A stretch of DNA of 54,607 bases, from assembly GCA_016197225.1 (NCBI GenBank), contig JACPWC010000117.1, positions 1-54,607 on the forward strand, in the 5' to 3' direction. Position numbers and translations under genes: made by a program. The stretch is from Chloroflexota bacterium (lineage in GTDB: Bacteria; Chloroflexota; Anaerolineae; Anaerolineales; VGOW01). Shown here one piece after another: positions 41,769-50,483 of this stretch (position 1 is its first letter; each line of letters begins with the position of its first letter). Below the pieces are notes generated by a model. The model was not told where the DNA came from and did not search any database. It saw only the letters and a program-made list of their open reading frames with translations.

Positions 41769-41793
41769 AAAAAATCCCACAGCGGGTGGGAGG
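41769..41793 (-). promoter_or_regulatory. Terminator-like hairpin in prfA leader (possible attenuator)
   Basis: On the minus strand TCCCAC-CCGCT-GTGGGA is followed by six T, ending about 3 nt before the GTG alternative start and 12 nt before the ATG. TATAAT (complement of 41802-41807) lies just upstream, so this hairpin would be the first thing transcribed. No gene upstream on this strand needs it as terminator, suggesting regulation of prfA. Confidence 0.4.
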
Positions 41794-41950
41794 GTGAAAC
41801 GATTATAACACTGAAGGAATAGGAGGAATGGATTTATCGAAGGTGACGGGAAATAGGAGTAAGGTTGTTGTATTTTTCCTTTATTAGCATACAATCGTGT
41901 CAACAACCGGGGAACTCAGAACGCCAGTGCCTGCCTTCGCCAATCGGGTA

Positions 41951-41977
41951 TATAATGTCACCACATTTGTAGTCACA
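41951..41977 (+). promoter_or_regulatory. Promoter and operator of toxin-antitoxin operon
   Basis: TATAAT (41951-41956) overlaps a 22-bp near-palindrome (41956-41977) with TGT(C/G)AC and CACA/TGTG half sites, placed 13 nt before the antitoxin ATG. This is the usual site for autoregulation by an antitoxin or toxin-antitoxin complex. A convincing -35 is not visible. Confidence 0.6.
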
Positions 41978-41989
41978 ACGGAGTCTGAG

Positions 41990-42265
41990 ATGCAAAAAAC
42001 ATTGCGCGCGAATACGATTGGAGTGCGTGAACTGCGCCTGAGCGCTAGCAAGATTCTGCGCCGCGTGCGCGAGAAAGGCGAAGCGATTGACATCACTTAT
42101 CGCGGGCAGGTGATCGCCCGTATCATTCCCGCCGCTCCGACCAAACCTGATCCGCAAGTGCTCGGGGCGATCTGGGCTGATCTGGATCGGGTGGCCGAGG
42201 AGATCGGCCAGCGCTGGCCCGCCGGGTTAAGCGCCGCCGAGGCGGTGAGCGTGGAGCGGCGCTGA
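41990..42265 (+). CDS. Phd/YefM-type antitoxin
   Basis: From ATG 41990 the protein has 91 residues, with GVRELRLSASKILRRVREKG and ITYRGQVIARIIP, the Phd/YefM DNA-binding fold. The C-terminal helix region (WADLDRVAEEIGQRW) should wrap the toxin. Its stop overlaps the toxin ATG (TGATG). An open frame extends upstream to 41897, but promoter and operator lie inside that stretch, so the 41990 start is preferred. Confidence 0.85.
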   Translation: MQKTLRANTIGVRELRLSASKILRRVREKGEAIDITYRGQVIARIIPAAPTKPDPQVLGAIWADLDRVAEEIGQRWPAGLSAAEAVSVERR

Positions 42266-42675
42266 TGAGGGCGGCGGTGGTTGACGCCAGCGTGTGGGTC
42301 AGCCGGTTGGTGCCGGTGGATGTTCATCATGCGGCCAGCCGCGCCTGGCTGGAGACTCAGGCCGCGAGCGGCGGGCAATTTGTTGCGCCGACGCTGGTAT
42401 TGAGTGAAATTGCCGGCGCAGTGTCGCGGCGCACGGGCAACTCCCGATCCGCCCATGATGCCGTTGCCATTATCACCCGTCTTCCAACGCTGCGATTCGT
42501 GTCTGTGGACAGCAATTTGGCGCAAACGGCGGCGCGGTTAGCCGCCGACCACGCCTTGCGCGGCGCGGACTCGGTTTATGTGGCGCTGGCGCTTGAACTG
42601 GGTCTGCCATTGATCACTTTGGATCAAGAACAACTTGCGCGAACAGGCGGCATCATCACTGCGTCTAAACCGTAG
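42265..42675 (+). CDS. VapC-type PIN-domain toxin ribonuclease
   Basis: This 136-residue protein shows the PIN acidic residues: VVDASVWV (Asp 7), LSEIAGAV (Glu near 49), RGADSVYVALA (Asp near 100) and TLDQEQL (Asp near 117). VapC toxins cleave tRNA or rRNA and are neutralised by the partner antitoxin encoded directly upstream with overlapping codons. The module separates prfA from the STAND genes. Confidence 0.88.
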   Translation: MRAAVVDASVWVSRLVPVDVHHAASRAWLETQAASGGQFVAPTLVLSEIAGAVSRRTGNSRSAHDAVAIITRLPTLRFVSVDSNLAQTAARLAADHALRGADSVYVALALELGLPLITLDQEQLARTGGIITASKP

Positions 42676-42802
42676 TTCAAATTCAAGGACATTTCGTGAC
42701 TACTCAGGCCAAGAAATCGGGATGCGGATAAACACGGATACAACCAAAAAAGGATCGGCGAAAATCTACGTTCTGATTTTTTTGCTCTGAAAGAAGGCTG
42801 TT

Positions 42803-43975
42803 ATGGCCGAGGAAACACAACCTGATACCACTCCCCCCGCTGGATCCGTCCAAGAGGGCGGCGTCTCCATCGGCGAGAATGCGCAGATCACCGTCGGCAG
42901 TGGCGACGTGACCGGCGGCGACAAGATCACGGCCGGCGGCCACGTCATCCAGGCCGCCGCCGGGGCCACAGTCATCATCGGCGCGCCAGCGGCGGCCCCC
43001 GACGCCGTCGGCGAAGGTCTGGCCGCCCTGCACGAATTGATGGAGCGCTCCTCCGACGTGCGCAATGCCGTCATCGCCTTCGGCACCGACTTCACGGCGG
43101 CGCGCGATCAGGTGGATATGCTGGGCGACTACAAAGACCTGCACGACCTCCTGCACCGCTTGCAATTTCACTGCTACAGTGGCATCACTCAAGCCGCCGC
43201 CCGTTTCCCCGACGACGAGATGGCCCTCGACAATCTCACCGACTACCTGCTCACCCTCGAAGGCATCGTCGCCGAACTGCGCCAGGTGGCCGAGCGCCCG
43301 TCCGCGCCCAAGCAAGATGTGCAGTGGATTGAAGAAGTGGCGCTGGCTCGCGCCGACCTCAGCACGGCCATCGAGAAGCTGGACGCCAAACAACTCAAGC
43401 AAGTGACCTGGCGGTTGAACCGCCTCCTGTCCGTTCAGCCGTCGCGGATCAACACCCTTTTGAATCAAGCCGCGCGCGCCATGCGCCTGCCGGCCCTCGT
43501 CCAAACCCTTTCGCAGGTAAGCGAGAATCTGGCCTCGCTCGACCTCGACGCTGAAAAAGTCGGCCAATTTAAAACCGGCGTCGAGGCCCTGAGCAACCTC
43601 GACCACGCCTTGATTGCGCTCGTGGACGAACACGATCATTGGCAGGATATTGACGTCGAACTGCGGCGGCTCGAAGCTGCCATTGAACAAGACCTGGAAG
43701 AACTTGAAATGTCGTGGCCCGACTTGAAGACCAAAGCCACCCCCTTGTACGACGGCCTCACCGACGAATGGGCCGTCGCCATCAAAAAAGAAGGCGATGG
43801 CTTGGATGAAACCCTGGCCGCCAACAATCCAGTCAAAGTCAAACGCACCTTCCGCAGTTATCGCCGCCGGGCCGGGGATCGTTTTTATCGCGTGGACGTT
43901 GACTTGAAAACCTTGTGCGGCGAACTTCGCAAGATCGGCGCGCCGCTGGCCTCTGTGCTGGGGATGATCGAATGA
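42803..43975 (+). CDS. STAND-associated protein with beta-repeat N-terminus and helical body
   Basis: In this 390-residue protein residues about 15-62 form a Gly/Val/Ile-rich beta-repeat stretch (VSIGENAQITV, GDVTGGDKITAGGHVI, GATVIIGAP), of the GGDK type often seen next to STAND and other signalling NTPases. The remainder is helical and charged with coiled-coil character. No enzymatic motif is seen. The stop overlaps the STAND ATG (ATGA), indicating a fixed two-gene system. It may be the sensor or adaptor. Confidence 0.7.
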   Translation: MAEETQPDTTPPAGSVQEGGVSIGENAQITVGSGDVTGGDKITAGGHVIQAAAGATVIIGAPAAAPDAVGEGLAALHELMERSSDVRNAVIAFGTDFTAARDQVDMLGDYKDLHDLLHRLQFHCYSGITQAAARFPDDEMALDNLTDYLLTLEGIVAELRQVAERPSAPKQDVQWIEEVALARADLSTAIEKLDAKQLKQVTWRLNRLLSVQPSRINTLLNQAARAMRLPALVQTLSQVSENLASLDLDAEKVGQFKTGVEALSNLDHALIALVDEHDHWQDIDVELRRLEAAIEQDLEELEMSWPDLKTKATPLYDGLTDEWAVAIKKEGDGLDETLAANNPVKVKRTFRSYRRRAGDRFYRVDVDLKTLCGELRKIGAPLASVLGMIE

Positions 43976-46900
43976 ACAACACCCAAACTCCAACCACCGA
44001 CGACGTTCGCTTCCCATCGCTGGATGCGATGCGCGCCGCCTATCGCAACCTGCTCAAGCGCCAGCGCGATAAGGCCAAAACATCCGACCTGCGGGCTGAG
44101 GCCGAGGCCTTCATCTTGAAGGGGCGGGCCACCGGCGCTCTACTCGCCGAAGATAACGACCGTCAGGCGGCCCAGGGCTTCCTCGACTACTGGAGCACCC
44201 GCCTCTACCGCCCCGGCTACGAGCCGCCCGATGCCACCCTGGCCGAGTTCGACTCCAATCTCGCCCCCGAACTGGACGATGCCCTCTGCCCTTATGTGGG
44301 CCTGGAGGCGTTCGGTGAAACGAATAAGGGCGTGTTCTTTGGGCGGACGCGTTTGGTAAAAGACCTTGTAGCCAGGCTGAAGAAATCTCCTCTGCTGGTC
44401 GTGTTAGGCCCCTCGGGCAGTGGCAAGTCGTCGCTGGTGCAGGCCGGGTTGATTCCGGCCCTCAAGAGCGGCGCGCTTCCCGATAGCGCCGGTTGGCACT
44501 ACTTCCCGCCCATCGTGCCCGGCTCGAACCCGCTCGCGAATTTGTCCGAGTTGACTCGCCCGTCCAATACCGACTCGGCAGAGTGGGCGGGCGAGCAGGT
44601 CAAGTTAACTCTCGAACGACCGGGCCACCTGACTCAATTGATTGCCAGCCACTTCACCGGCGGCGTCGTCATCGTGGTGAATCGGTTTGAAGAGGCCTTC
44701 ACCCTCTGCGCCGACGATGGGCTGAGGCAAACCTTTGTGGACAGCCTGGTGAGCTTGACGAATGCCGGGCAGGTCGTCATCCTCACCATGCGCACCGACT
44801 TTGAAGCGCAGGTGGCGCGCCTGCCCGACTTCCAAAAGCTTTTCGAACAAGCGGCGGTGCGGGTGGGGCCGCTCAACGCCGGCGAACTGCGTGAGGCGAT
44901 TGAAGCGCCGGCGGCGATGATCGGTCTGAAGTTCGAAGAAGGCGTGGTGGATGATTTGCTCAACGACCTTCTGGGCGAACCGGCGGCCCTGCCGCTCTTG
45001 CAGTTTACCCTGCTCAAGCTGTGGGAGCGCCGCGATCACAATCAGATCACGTGGGAGGCCTACCGCAAGCTGGGCGGAGGCCGCCAGGCTCTGGCAAACA
45101 CCGCCGACGAGTTATACAACAACCTGACTCCCGAAGAGCAGGCCACGGCCAAGCGCATGTTGCTCAAAATGGTCAAGCCGGGCGAAGGCGCGGAAATGAC
45201 CAGCAACCGTGTGCGGCGCGGCAGCCTCTACCACAAAGACGAAGCCAATGACCGGGTTGACGGCGTGCTGGACAAATTGATTCGCGCTCATCTGGTACGT
45301 ATGACTCCCGGCGAGTCCGGGAGCGAGGCGCAGGTGGAAATAGCGCACGAGGCGCTGTTGCGCAACTGGCCGCGCCTGGTGGATTGGCTGGACGAGGAAC
45401 GCATCACTCTACGCCAGCGCCACCGGCTGACCGCCGCCGCCGAACAATGGCTGAGGTTGAGCAAAGACCCCAGCGCATTGCGGCGCGGCGCTCTGCTGGC
45501 CGAAGCTTTGCAGTATGACGATTTGAATCTGCTGGAGGCCGAGTTCGTCAAAGCCAGCCGGGATGCGGAAGAAGCCGCCGAGCGTCACAAGGAAGCCATC
45601 CGCCAGCGTGAACTGGACGACGCCCGGCGCATCGCCGAAGTGGAAAAGCAGAGAGCCGAGGAGCAGGAACAGGCCGCACGCCGTTTGCGGCTGGGCAACC
45701 GGATCATCACCGCCGTGGGCGTGGTGGCCGTTATCCTGGCCATCGCCGCCGCTTTTTTTGGTAATCAGGCCAACATTGCGGCGGGCGGCAACGCCACGCT
45801 CGCCGCGATGAACGCGGCCAATGCCGGCACGGCTCAGGCCGCCAGCACCCAAGCTGTCGCGCAACAGGGAATCGCTGAGGCCGCCAGCACCCAAGCCGTC
45901 GCCCAAAAGGGCACTGCCGAGGCCGCCAGCACTCAAGCGGTTGCCCAGCAAGCCACTGCCGAATCCGAGCGTGACCGCGCCGATAAGAATTCTCAGCTTG
46001 CCCTCTCACGCCAGTTGGCTCTGCAAGCGTTGGACTTGGCCGGCCAGCAACCCGGCCTGGCGCTGTTGTTGAGCGTGGAGGCCAACCGGCTGACCGATAC
46101 AGATGATGTGAAGAACGCACTGCTGGGCGTGTTCAAGACCAATCCGACTCTGCTCGGCTATTTTTACGGCCACACCGACCCGGTCACCGGCGTGGCCCTC
46201 AGCGCTGACAGCACGGTGTTGGCATCGGGCGATGAGACGGGCACGATCATTTTGTGGGATGTTGCCACCGGCCAACAAACGAGCCAACTCACCGGGCACA
46301 CTGGCGGCATCACCGGCCTCGACTTCAGCGCCGACGGCAAGCAACTCGCTTCAAGCAGTCTCGACGGCACAGCGCGATTGTGGGATGTGGCAAGCCGCGC
46401 GGAGCTTGCGCGGCCTGACTATGGAGACGCGCCTTTCGAGTTCACCGAAGTTTTAGGCGTGGCTTTCAGAGCCAATAACCGGACTCTACGTATCATCGGT
46501 TGCGCCAGACCAGCGGGGACATCTGCCGCATGCAACAACCTCTACGTGTGGCAGTGGGACATTGTCACCGGCCAACGCACCGGCGGCCTGTTGTTATACA
46601 ATGGCGAAATTCTGCCTGGCCTTACCTTCCGCGCCGACGAGAAAATGGTGGCCTATAGCCGTCAGAACAAAATCATTCTGGCAAACGTCACTGTCGGGCC
46701 GCTGGAACAGATCGAACCTCGCCTCGACGATCACACAGACGAAATCACCGGCCTCGCCTTCGGCCTGGATGGCCAGTTACTGGCCTCCAGCAGTTTGGAT
46801 AACACCGTCCGCCTGTGGGACGTGAACCGGCGAAAACAAATCGGCCTGCCGCTCGTTGGGCATAGAGGCGCGGTGCGAAGTGTGGCCTTCAGCGCCGGCG

Positions 46901-47118
46901 ATACCTTCGTCTCTGGCGGCGACGATAACGCCGTCATCCTGTGGAGCGCCCCGACAATACAACCTAACGAGGATGTGAGCGACGCGAATAACTTTGCGCT
47001 GTTGAACGCGCGCGCCTGCCAGACTGCCGGCCGCAACCTGACCCAGGCCGAGTGGGCGCAATACCTGCCCGGCACGCTCTATCGCAAAACCTGCGAGCAG
47101 TGGGCTGAGGGGGAATGA
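43972..47118 (+). CDS. nSTAND NTPase with membrane segment and WD40 propeller
   Basis: The domain order in this 1048-residue protein is as follows: helical effector-associated-like region (1-100); STAND NTPase with YVGLEAFGETNKGVFFGR, GPSGSGKSS (about 148), VVIVVNRFEEAF and winged-helix part (to about 480); coiled region; one membrane segment (about 580-603); 12-residue repeats AEAASTQAVAQ (about 620-665); WD40 repeats (about 720-1000, LASGDETGTIILWDVATG, LASSSLDGTARLWDVA). A C-terminal cap with AGRNLTQAEWAQYLP follows. STAND-WD40 proteins are ligand-triggered switches, several of which act in phage defence. It is co-translated with the beta-repeat partner. Confidence 0.9.
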   Translation: MNNTQTPTTDDVRFPSLDAMRAAYRNLLKRQRDKAKTSDLRAEAEAFILKGRATGALLAEDNDRQAAQGFLDYWSTRLYRPGYEPPDATLAEFDSNLAPELDDALCPYVGLEAFGETNKGVFFGRTRLVKDLVARLKKSPLLVVLGPSGSGKSSLVQAGLIPALKSGALPDSAGWHYFPPIVPGSNPLANLSELTRPSNTDSAEWAGEQVKLTLERPGHLTQLIASHFTGGVVIVVNRFEEAFTLCADDGLRQTFVDSLVSLTNAGQVVILTMRTDFEAQVARLPDFQKLFEQAAVRVGPLNAGELREAIEAPAAMIGLKFEEGVVDDLLNDLLGEPAALPLLQFTLLKLWERRDHNQITWEAYRKLGGGRQALANTADELYNNLTPEEQATAKRMLLKMVKPGEGAEMTSNRVRRGSLYHKDEANDRVDGVLDKLIRAHLVRMTPGESGSEAQVEIAHEALLRNWPRLVDWLDEERITLRQRHRLTAAAEQWLRLSKDPSALRRGALLAEALQYDDLNLLEAEFVKASRDAEEAAERHKEAIRQRELDDARRIAEVEKQRAEEQEQAARRLRLGNRIITAVGVVAVILAIAAAFFGNQANIAAGGNATLAAMNAANAGTAQAASTQAVAQQGIAEAASTQAVAQKGTAEAASTQAVAQQATAESERDRADKNSQLALSRQLALQALDLAGQQPGLALLLSVEANRLTDTDDVKNALLGVFKTNPTLLGYFYGHTDPVTGVALSADSTVLASGDETGTIILWDVATGQQTSQLTGHTGGITGLDFSADGKQLASSSLDGTARLWDVASRAELARPDYGDAPFEFTEVLGVAFRANNRTLRIIGCARPAGTSAACNNLYVWQWDIVTGQRTGGLLLYNGEILPGLTFRADEKMVAYSRQNKIILANVTVGPLEQIEPRLDDHTDEITGLAFGLDGQLLASSSLDNTVRLWDVNRRKQIGLPLVGHRGAVRSVAFSAGDTFVSGGDDNAVILWSAPTIQPNEDVSDANNFALLNARACQTAGRNLTQAEWAQYLPGTLYRKTCEQWAEGE

Positions 47119-47130
47119 GAGCCACGGAGT

Positions 47131-47200
47131 CCGCGTCCTCGCGGGCGGCCAACCGCGTCCCACAGGGATGCTTCGCGAAGGACGCGGTTGGGGAGCGTCA
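47131..47200. repeat. Partial copy of multi-hairpin repeat (family of 38064-38181)
   Basis: Seventy nt match 38090-38159 with one difference and include the CCAACCGCGTCC/GGACGCGGTTGG hairpin. It lies between the convergent STAND and histidine kinase genes; the outer arms are lost. Confidence 0.8.
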
Positions 47201-47221
47201 AATCGGCCAAAACTCGATTTA

Positions 47222-48337
47222 TCAAACAGGCTCTAACGGCAAGGTAAAACGGATCGTCGTGCCCTGGCCCGGCGCGCTCTCGGCGACGATTTCCCCGCCA
47301 TGAGCCGCCACTAAATTTTTGGCAATCGCCAACCCCAACCCCGTCCCGCGCGACTCGACGGACTTGTAGAAGCGATCAAAAATGTGGGGCAAGTCGTCGG
47401 GGGCGATGCCCGAGCCGGTGTCGCCAACAGAGACGGCGACACCGTTTTCGGTGGTGGCTGCCGTCACTTGCACCCTGCCGCCGCGCGGCGTGTAACGCAG
47501 GCCATTCGCGATCAAGTTCGAGAGCACTTCCCGAATCCGGACCGGATCAATTTCCAGCAGTGGCAAGTCCGCCATCAAGAGGCTCAGTTCAATATTCGCC
47601 GCGTCAGCCTGGGTTTGAAAAGAGGCGACGGCTTCGCCAAGAAGCACATCCAGATCAGTTTGCTCGCGCTGGAGTTTGAGCATGCCGCTCTCGGCCAGCG
47701 CCAGCGTTCGCAGGTCGTCTATCAGGCGCGAGATGACGCGAGTCTCTTCGAGGACGGGCGAGAGGTGGGCCTCGTCCGCCGGGTAGACTCCGTCGAGCAG
47801 GGCCTCGAGGTTGCCTTGCACCACAGTCAGCGGCGTGCGCAGTTCGTGAGTCACGTCGGCCAGCAGGTTGCGGCGCTGGGCTTCGTTCTTCTCCAGTCGC
47901 TCGGTCATAGCGTTGAAAGCGCGAGTCAGGGCGCGCACCTCACGCGGCCCGCGCTCGGCGACGCGGGCGGTGTAGTCGCCGGCTTCCACCCGGCCGGCCG
48001 CTTCCATCAGATCGTCCACCGGCAAAGCGGTGCGCCTCAGCGACCGTCCGATCAACGTAAACGCCATGACGACGATCACAAAACTGCTGAAGCCGAGGAA
48101 GGGCACTGCGCCGCGCGGGATGTGAAAGCGTTCGGCGCCGACAAACGCCAGCCAGAATGCCAGCGAACAGCCGCCGACGGTGAACATAGACAGGAGCGCA
48201 AACAGGCCACCCAGCCGCCAGAAGAATCGCCCGCGCATGTTTCGCCAGACACGCAGGCCCGGCGGCCCCATCGGCGGCCAGGGTTCGTCGTTGGGCCACC
48301 AGGGCGGGCGGCGGCGGGGGAAGCGGCGGAAGTGCAT
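47222..48337 (-). CDS. Membrane sensor histidine kinase
   Basis: The start at MHFRRFPRRRPPWWPNDEPW (48337) gives 371 residues; upstream in-frame codons come from a GACGATGGACGA repeat. Two membrane segments (about 40-62 and 75-95) with almost no external loop, HAMP (about 97-150), HisKA THELRTPL (His near 162) and HATPase with NLIANGLRYT, DTGSGIAPDD and GTGLGLAIAK. The small external part suggests sensing within the membrane. It lies downstream of its response regulator. Confidence 0.9.
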   Translation of the reverse strand: MHFRRFPRRRPPWWPNDEPWPPMGPPGLRVWRNMRGRFFWRLGGLFALLSMFTVGGCSLAFWLAFVGAERFHIPRGAVPFLGFSSFVIVVMAFTLIGRSLRRTALPVDDLMEAAGRVEAGDYTARVAERGPREVRALTRAFNAMTERLEKNEAQRRNLLADVTHELRTPLTVVQGNLEALLDGVYPADEAHLSPVLEETRVISRLIDDLRTLALAESGMLKLQREQTDLDVLLGEAVASFQTQADAANIELSLLMADLPLLEIDPVRIREVLSNLIANGLRYTPRGGRVQVTAATTENGVAVSVGDTGSGIAPDDLPHIFDRFYKSVESRGTGLGLAIAKNLVAAHGGEIVAESAPGQGTTIRFTLPLEPV

Positions 48338-48339
48338 TG

Positions 48340-48411
48340 GCAAGTTGACGACGGACGGCAGACGATGGACGATAACCCTTCCGTCGTCCATCGTCTGCCG
48401 TCGTTCGTCTA
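48340..48411. repeat. GACGATGGACGA / TCGTCCATCGTC inverted repeat
   Basis: ACGACGGACGGCAGACGATG is mirrored by CATCGTCTGCCGTCGT across GGACGATAACCCTTCCGTCGT, in the gap between the response regulator and kinase genes. A related copy (GACGATGGACAATGGACGAT) precedes holA at 39224-39290. Confidence 0.7.
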
Positions 48412-49092
48412 AGTATCGGCGAACTTGTAGCCCACACCATAGACCGTCAGCACGTAACGCGGCTGGCGCGGGTTCGGTTCGATCTTGCGGCGGATGTTTT
48501 TGATGTGGGTGTCTATGGCGCGCTCGTAAGATTCAAAGGCCACGCCGCGCACGGCGTCGAGCAGTTGGGCGCGGGTGAAGATGCGGCCCGGCTGGGCGGC
48601 CAGCGCCGCCAGCAATTGAAACTCGGTGGTCGTCAAGTCAACAGGTTGATCTTTGAGCGTCAACCTCATGCGAGGCATGTCTAGCGTCAGGTCGGCGGCG
48701 CGGATGATCTCAGCGGTAGTTGTCCCGGCGGCTTCAGCCCGGCGCAACACAGCCCGGACGCGGGCAACGAGTTCTTTGGGGCTGAAGGGTTTGGTGATGT
48801 AGTCGTCGGCGCCGAGTTCGAGGCCCACCAGCTTGTCGCTTTCCTCGCCGCGCGCGGTGAGCATGATGATGGGCACTTGCGAATCTTTGCGTAAGGTTCG
48901 AGTCACATCGAGGCCATCCATTTTGGGCAAGCCGAGATCGAGGACGACGAGATCGGGTTTGGCCGAGCGGGCGGCGGCGAGGGCGGTTTGGCCGTCGTGG
49001 GCGGTGACGACGCCAAACCCGGCGTGCTCCAGATAATCGCGCGCAAGCTGGGTGATCTTGGATTCGTCGTCAACCACGAGGATCGTTTTCAT
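48409..49092 (-). CDS. OmpR/PhoB-family response regulator
   Basis: This 227-residue protein has a receiver domain with VDDE, phospho-acceptor in VVLDLGLPKMDG (Asp near 52), MLTARGEE and K in ITKPF, then a winged-helix DNA-binding domain (TTTEFQLLAALAAQPGRIFT, DTHIKNIRRKIE, VYGVGYKF). It pairs with the kinase at 47222-48337, forming a complete two-component system. It may control the neighbouring small membrane protein. Confidence 0.95.
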   Translation of the reverse strand: MKTILVVDDESKITQLARDYLEHAGFGVVTAHDGQTALAAARSAKPDLVVLDLGLPKMDGLDVTRTLRKDSQVPIIMLTARGEESDKLVGLELGADDYITKPFSPKELVARVRAVLRRAEAAGTTTAEIIRAADLTLDMPRMRLTLKDQPVDLTTTEFQLLAALAAQPGRIFTRAQLLDAVRGVAFESYERAIDTHIKNIRRKIEPNPRQPRYVLTVYGVGYKFADT

Positions 49093-49145
49093 TGGGCAAC
49101 GCTATTTAACCGCAAAGACGCCAAGAGCGCAAAGGCAAAAACTTT

Positions 49146-49210
49146 GCCACGAATTACACGAACTTTACGAATTGAGATTCCTTATTCGTGTAATTCGTGA
49201 AATTCGTGGC
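49146..49210. repeat. GCCACGAATTACACGAA palindromic repeat
   Basis: CACGAATTACACGAA (49148-49162) pairs with TTCGTGTAATTCGTG (49185-49199) and the ends GCCACGAATT/AATTCGTGGC also pair. A short AACCGCAAAGACGCCAAGAG-type stretch precedes it. It lies between the response regulator start and the small membrane protein stop. Confidence 0.75.
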
Positions 49211-49235
49211 TGGACTTTCTCGCGTTCAGAGCCTC

Positions 49236-49685
49236 TCAGCTTTGCGGCGGCTCTTGCGGCGGTGTGGGCTGTTCACCGTGCGCCCGCTTGTGCCACTCTT
49301 CAAACATCGGCGGCGCGCCCTTGTTCCACGGGCCGTGCCCGCCGTGATGTCCACCCCAGCCCCAGGGTCTGCGCCAACCGAAGAGTCCGCGCAGGAGGCT
49401 GAAGAAGAGGAAGAAGAAGATTAGCGGGAAGAGGCATTGGAGGAAACCAAAGCCAAAGCCGAACGGCCCAAAGCCAAACGGGCGATGGTGAAAGCCGTAA
49501 TAGGGATAGGCGAATGCAGGCGCGCCTCCCTCAGGCGCAAAGCCCTCGCCGCCCGGCAGAACCAGCTTGCCGCTATCGGCCAACCCCTGAGCCACGCCAG
49601 CCCGGTAGGCTGTCGCGCCGATGGCCACTGCGCCCGCCAGCAAGAGGAGCGCCAGCAAGACACCGAAAATAATTCTCCTGTTCAT
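49236..49685 (-). CDS. Small membrane protein rich in Gly/Phe/His
   Basis: The start at MNRRIIFGVLLALLLLAG (49685, AAGGAG upstream) gives 149 residues. One N-terminal hydrophobic segment, a Phe/Gly-rich middle (GFGPFGFGFGFLQ) with a second hydrophobic stretch FPLIFFFLFF, and a His/Gly/Trp-rich end (GWGGHHGGHGPWNKG). No family is recognised; the His-rich tail may bind metal. It lies upstream of the two-component operon on the same strand and divergent from the sigma factor gene. Confidence 0.7.
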   Translation of the reverse strand: MNRRIIFGVLLALLLLAGAVAIGATAYRAGVAQGLADSGKLVLPGGEGFAPEGGAPAFAYPYYGFHHRPFGFGPFGFGFGFLQCLFPLIFFFLFFSLLRGLFGWRRPWGWGGHHGGHGPWNKGAPPMFEEWHKRAHGEQPTPPQEPPQS

Positions 49686-49826
49686 GTTTTCTCCTTGTTG
49701 AAATTTGTGATGACGGGAGTATCGGGCAGAATTGTGGATCAATTATGAAGCGAGCATGGAGAGGTTGAGGAAAAAAGGCGGCCAGGTTTGACGCATCAAC
49801 CGCGTTGGAGTATCCTGTCTTCACCC

Positions 49827-50483
49827 ATGAACGATTCAACCATCACTCAAATGGACGACGTAACCCTGCTGGCCGCCCTGCGCCGGGGCGACGAATCGGC
49901 CTTTGCGACTCTGGTCGAGCGCCATCATGCCTCACTGGTGCGGCTGGCGATGATGTACGTGCCCGACCAGGCCGCCGCCGAGGACGTGGCCCAGGAAACG
50001 TGGCTGGGCTTGTTGAAAGGGTTGGATCGATTCGAGGGGCGGTCGTCGCTCAAGACCTGGCTGTTCACCGTCCTCACCAACCGGGCCAAGACTCGGGGGC
50101 TACGCGAGAGCCGCTCGACGCCATTTTCGGCCCTGGCTAAGAGTGAACTTGACACCGACGAACCGTCGGTGGCCTCCGAACGATTCCTGCCGCCCGACCA
50201 CTCGCAGTGGCCGGACGAGTGGGGAACGTATGTCTCAGCCTGGGATGAGATACCCGAGGAAAAATTTCTGACAGGGGAGACGATGGACGTTATTCGGCAG
50301 GCAATTGCCGCCCTGCCTCCCGCCCAGCGCGAGGTGATCACCCGGCGCGACATTGAAGGCTGGCCGGCGCAAGAAGTTTGTAATATTTTGGCGATCACTG
50401 AGACCAATCAACGGGTTTTGCTACATCGCGCGCGCTCCAAAGTGCGGCAGGCGCTGGAGCAATATTTGAATGAAGGACTGTGA
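49827..50483 (+). CDS. ECF-type RNA polymerase sigma factor
   Basis: The start at MNDSTITQMDDVTLLAALRR gives 218 residues. Region 2 contains FATLVERHHASLVRLAMMYV and DVAQETWLGLL; region 4 contains AIAALPPAQREVITRRDIEG and QRVLLHRARSKVRQAL. A loop of about 55 residues between them is longer than usual. It directs RNA polymerase to a stress regulon when released by its anti-sigma factor, whose ATG overlaps its stop (TGATG). Confidence 0.9.
   Translation: MNDSTITQMDDVTLLAALRRGDESAFATLVERHHASLVRLAMMYVPDQAAAEDVAQETWLGLLKGLDRFEGRSSLKTWLFTVLTNRAKTRGLRESRSTPFSALAKSELDTDEPSVASERFLPPDHSQWPDEWGTYVSAWDEIPEEKFLTGETMDVIRQAIAALPPAQREVITRRDIEGWPAQEVCNILAITETNQRVLLHRARSKVRQALEQYLNEGL

Noticed and set aside
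41897-41989. Extended N-terminus for the antitoxin (start at 41897)
   Set aside because: The extension would contain the TATAAT and operator palindrome and does not match Phd/YefM antitoxins.
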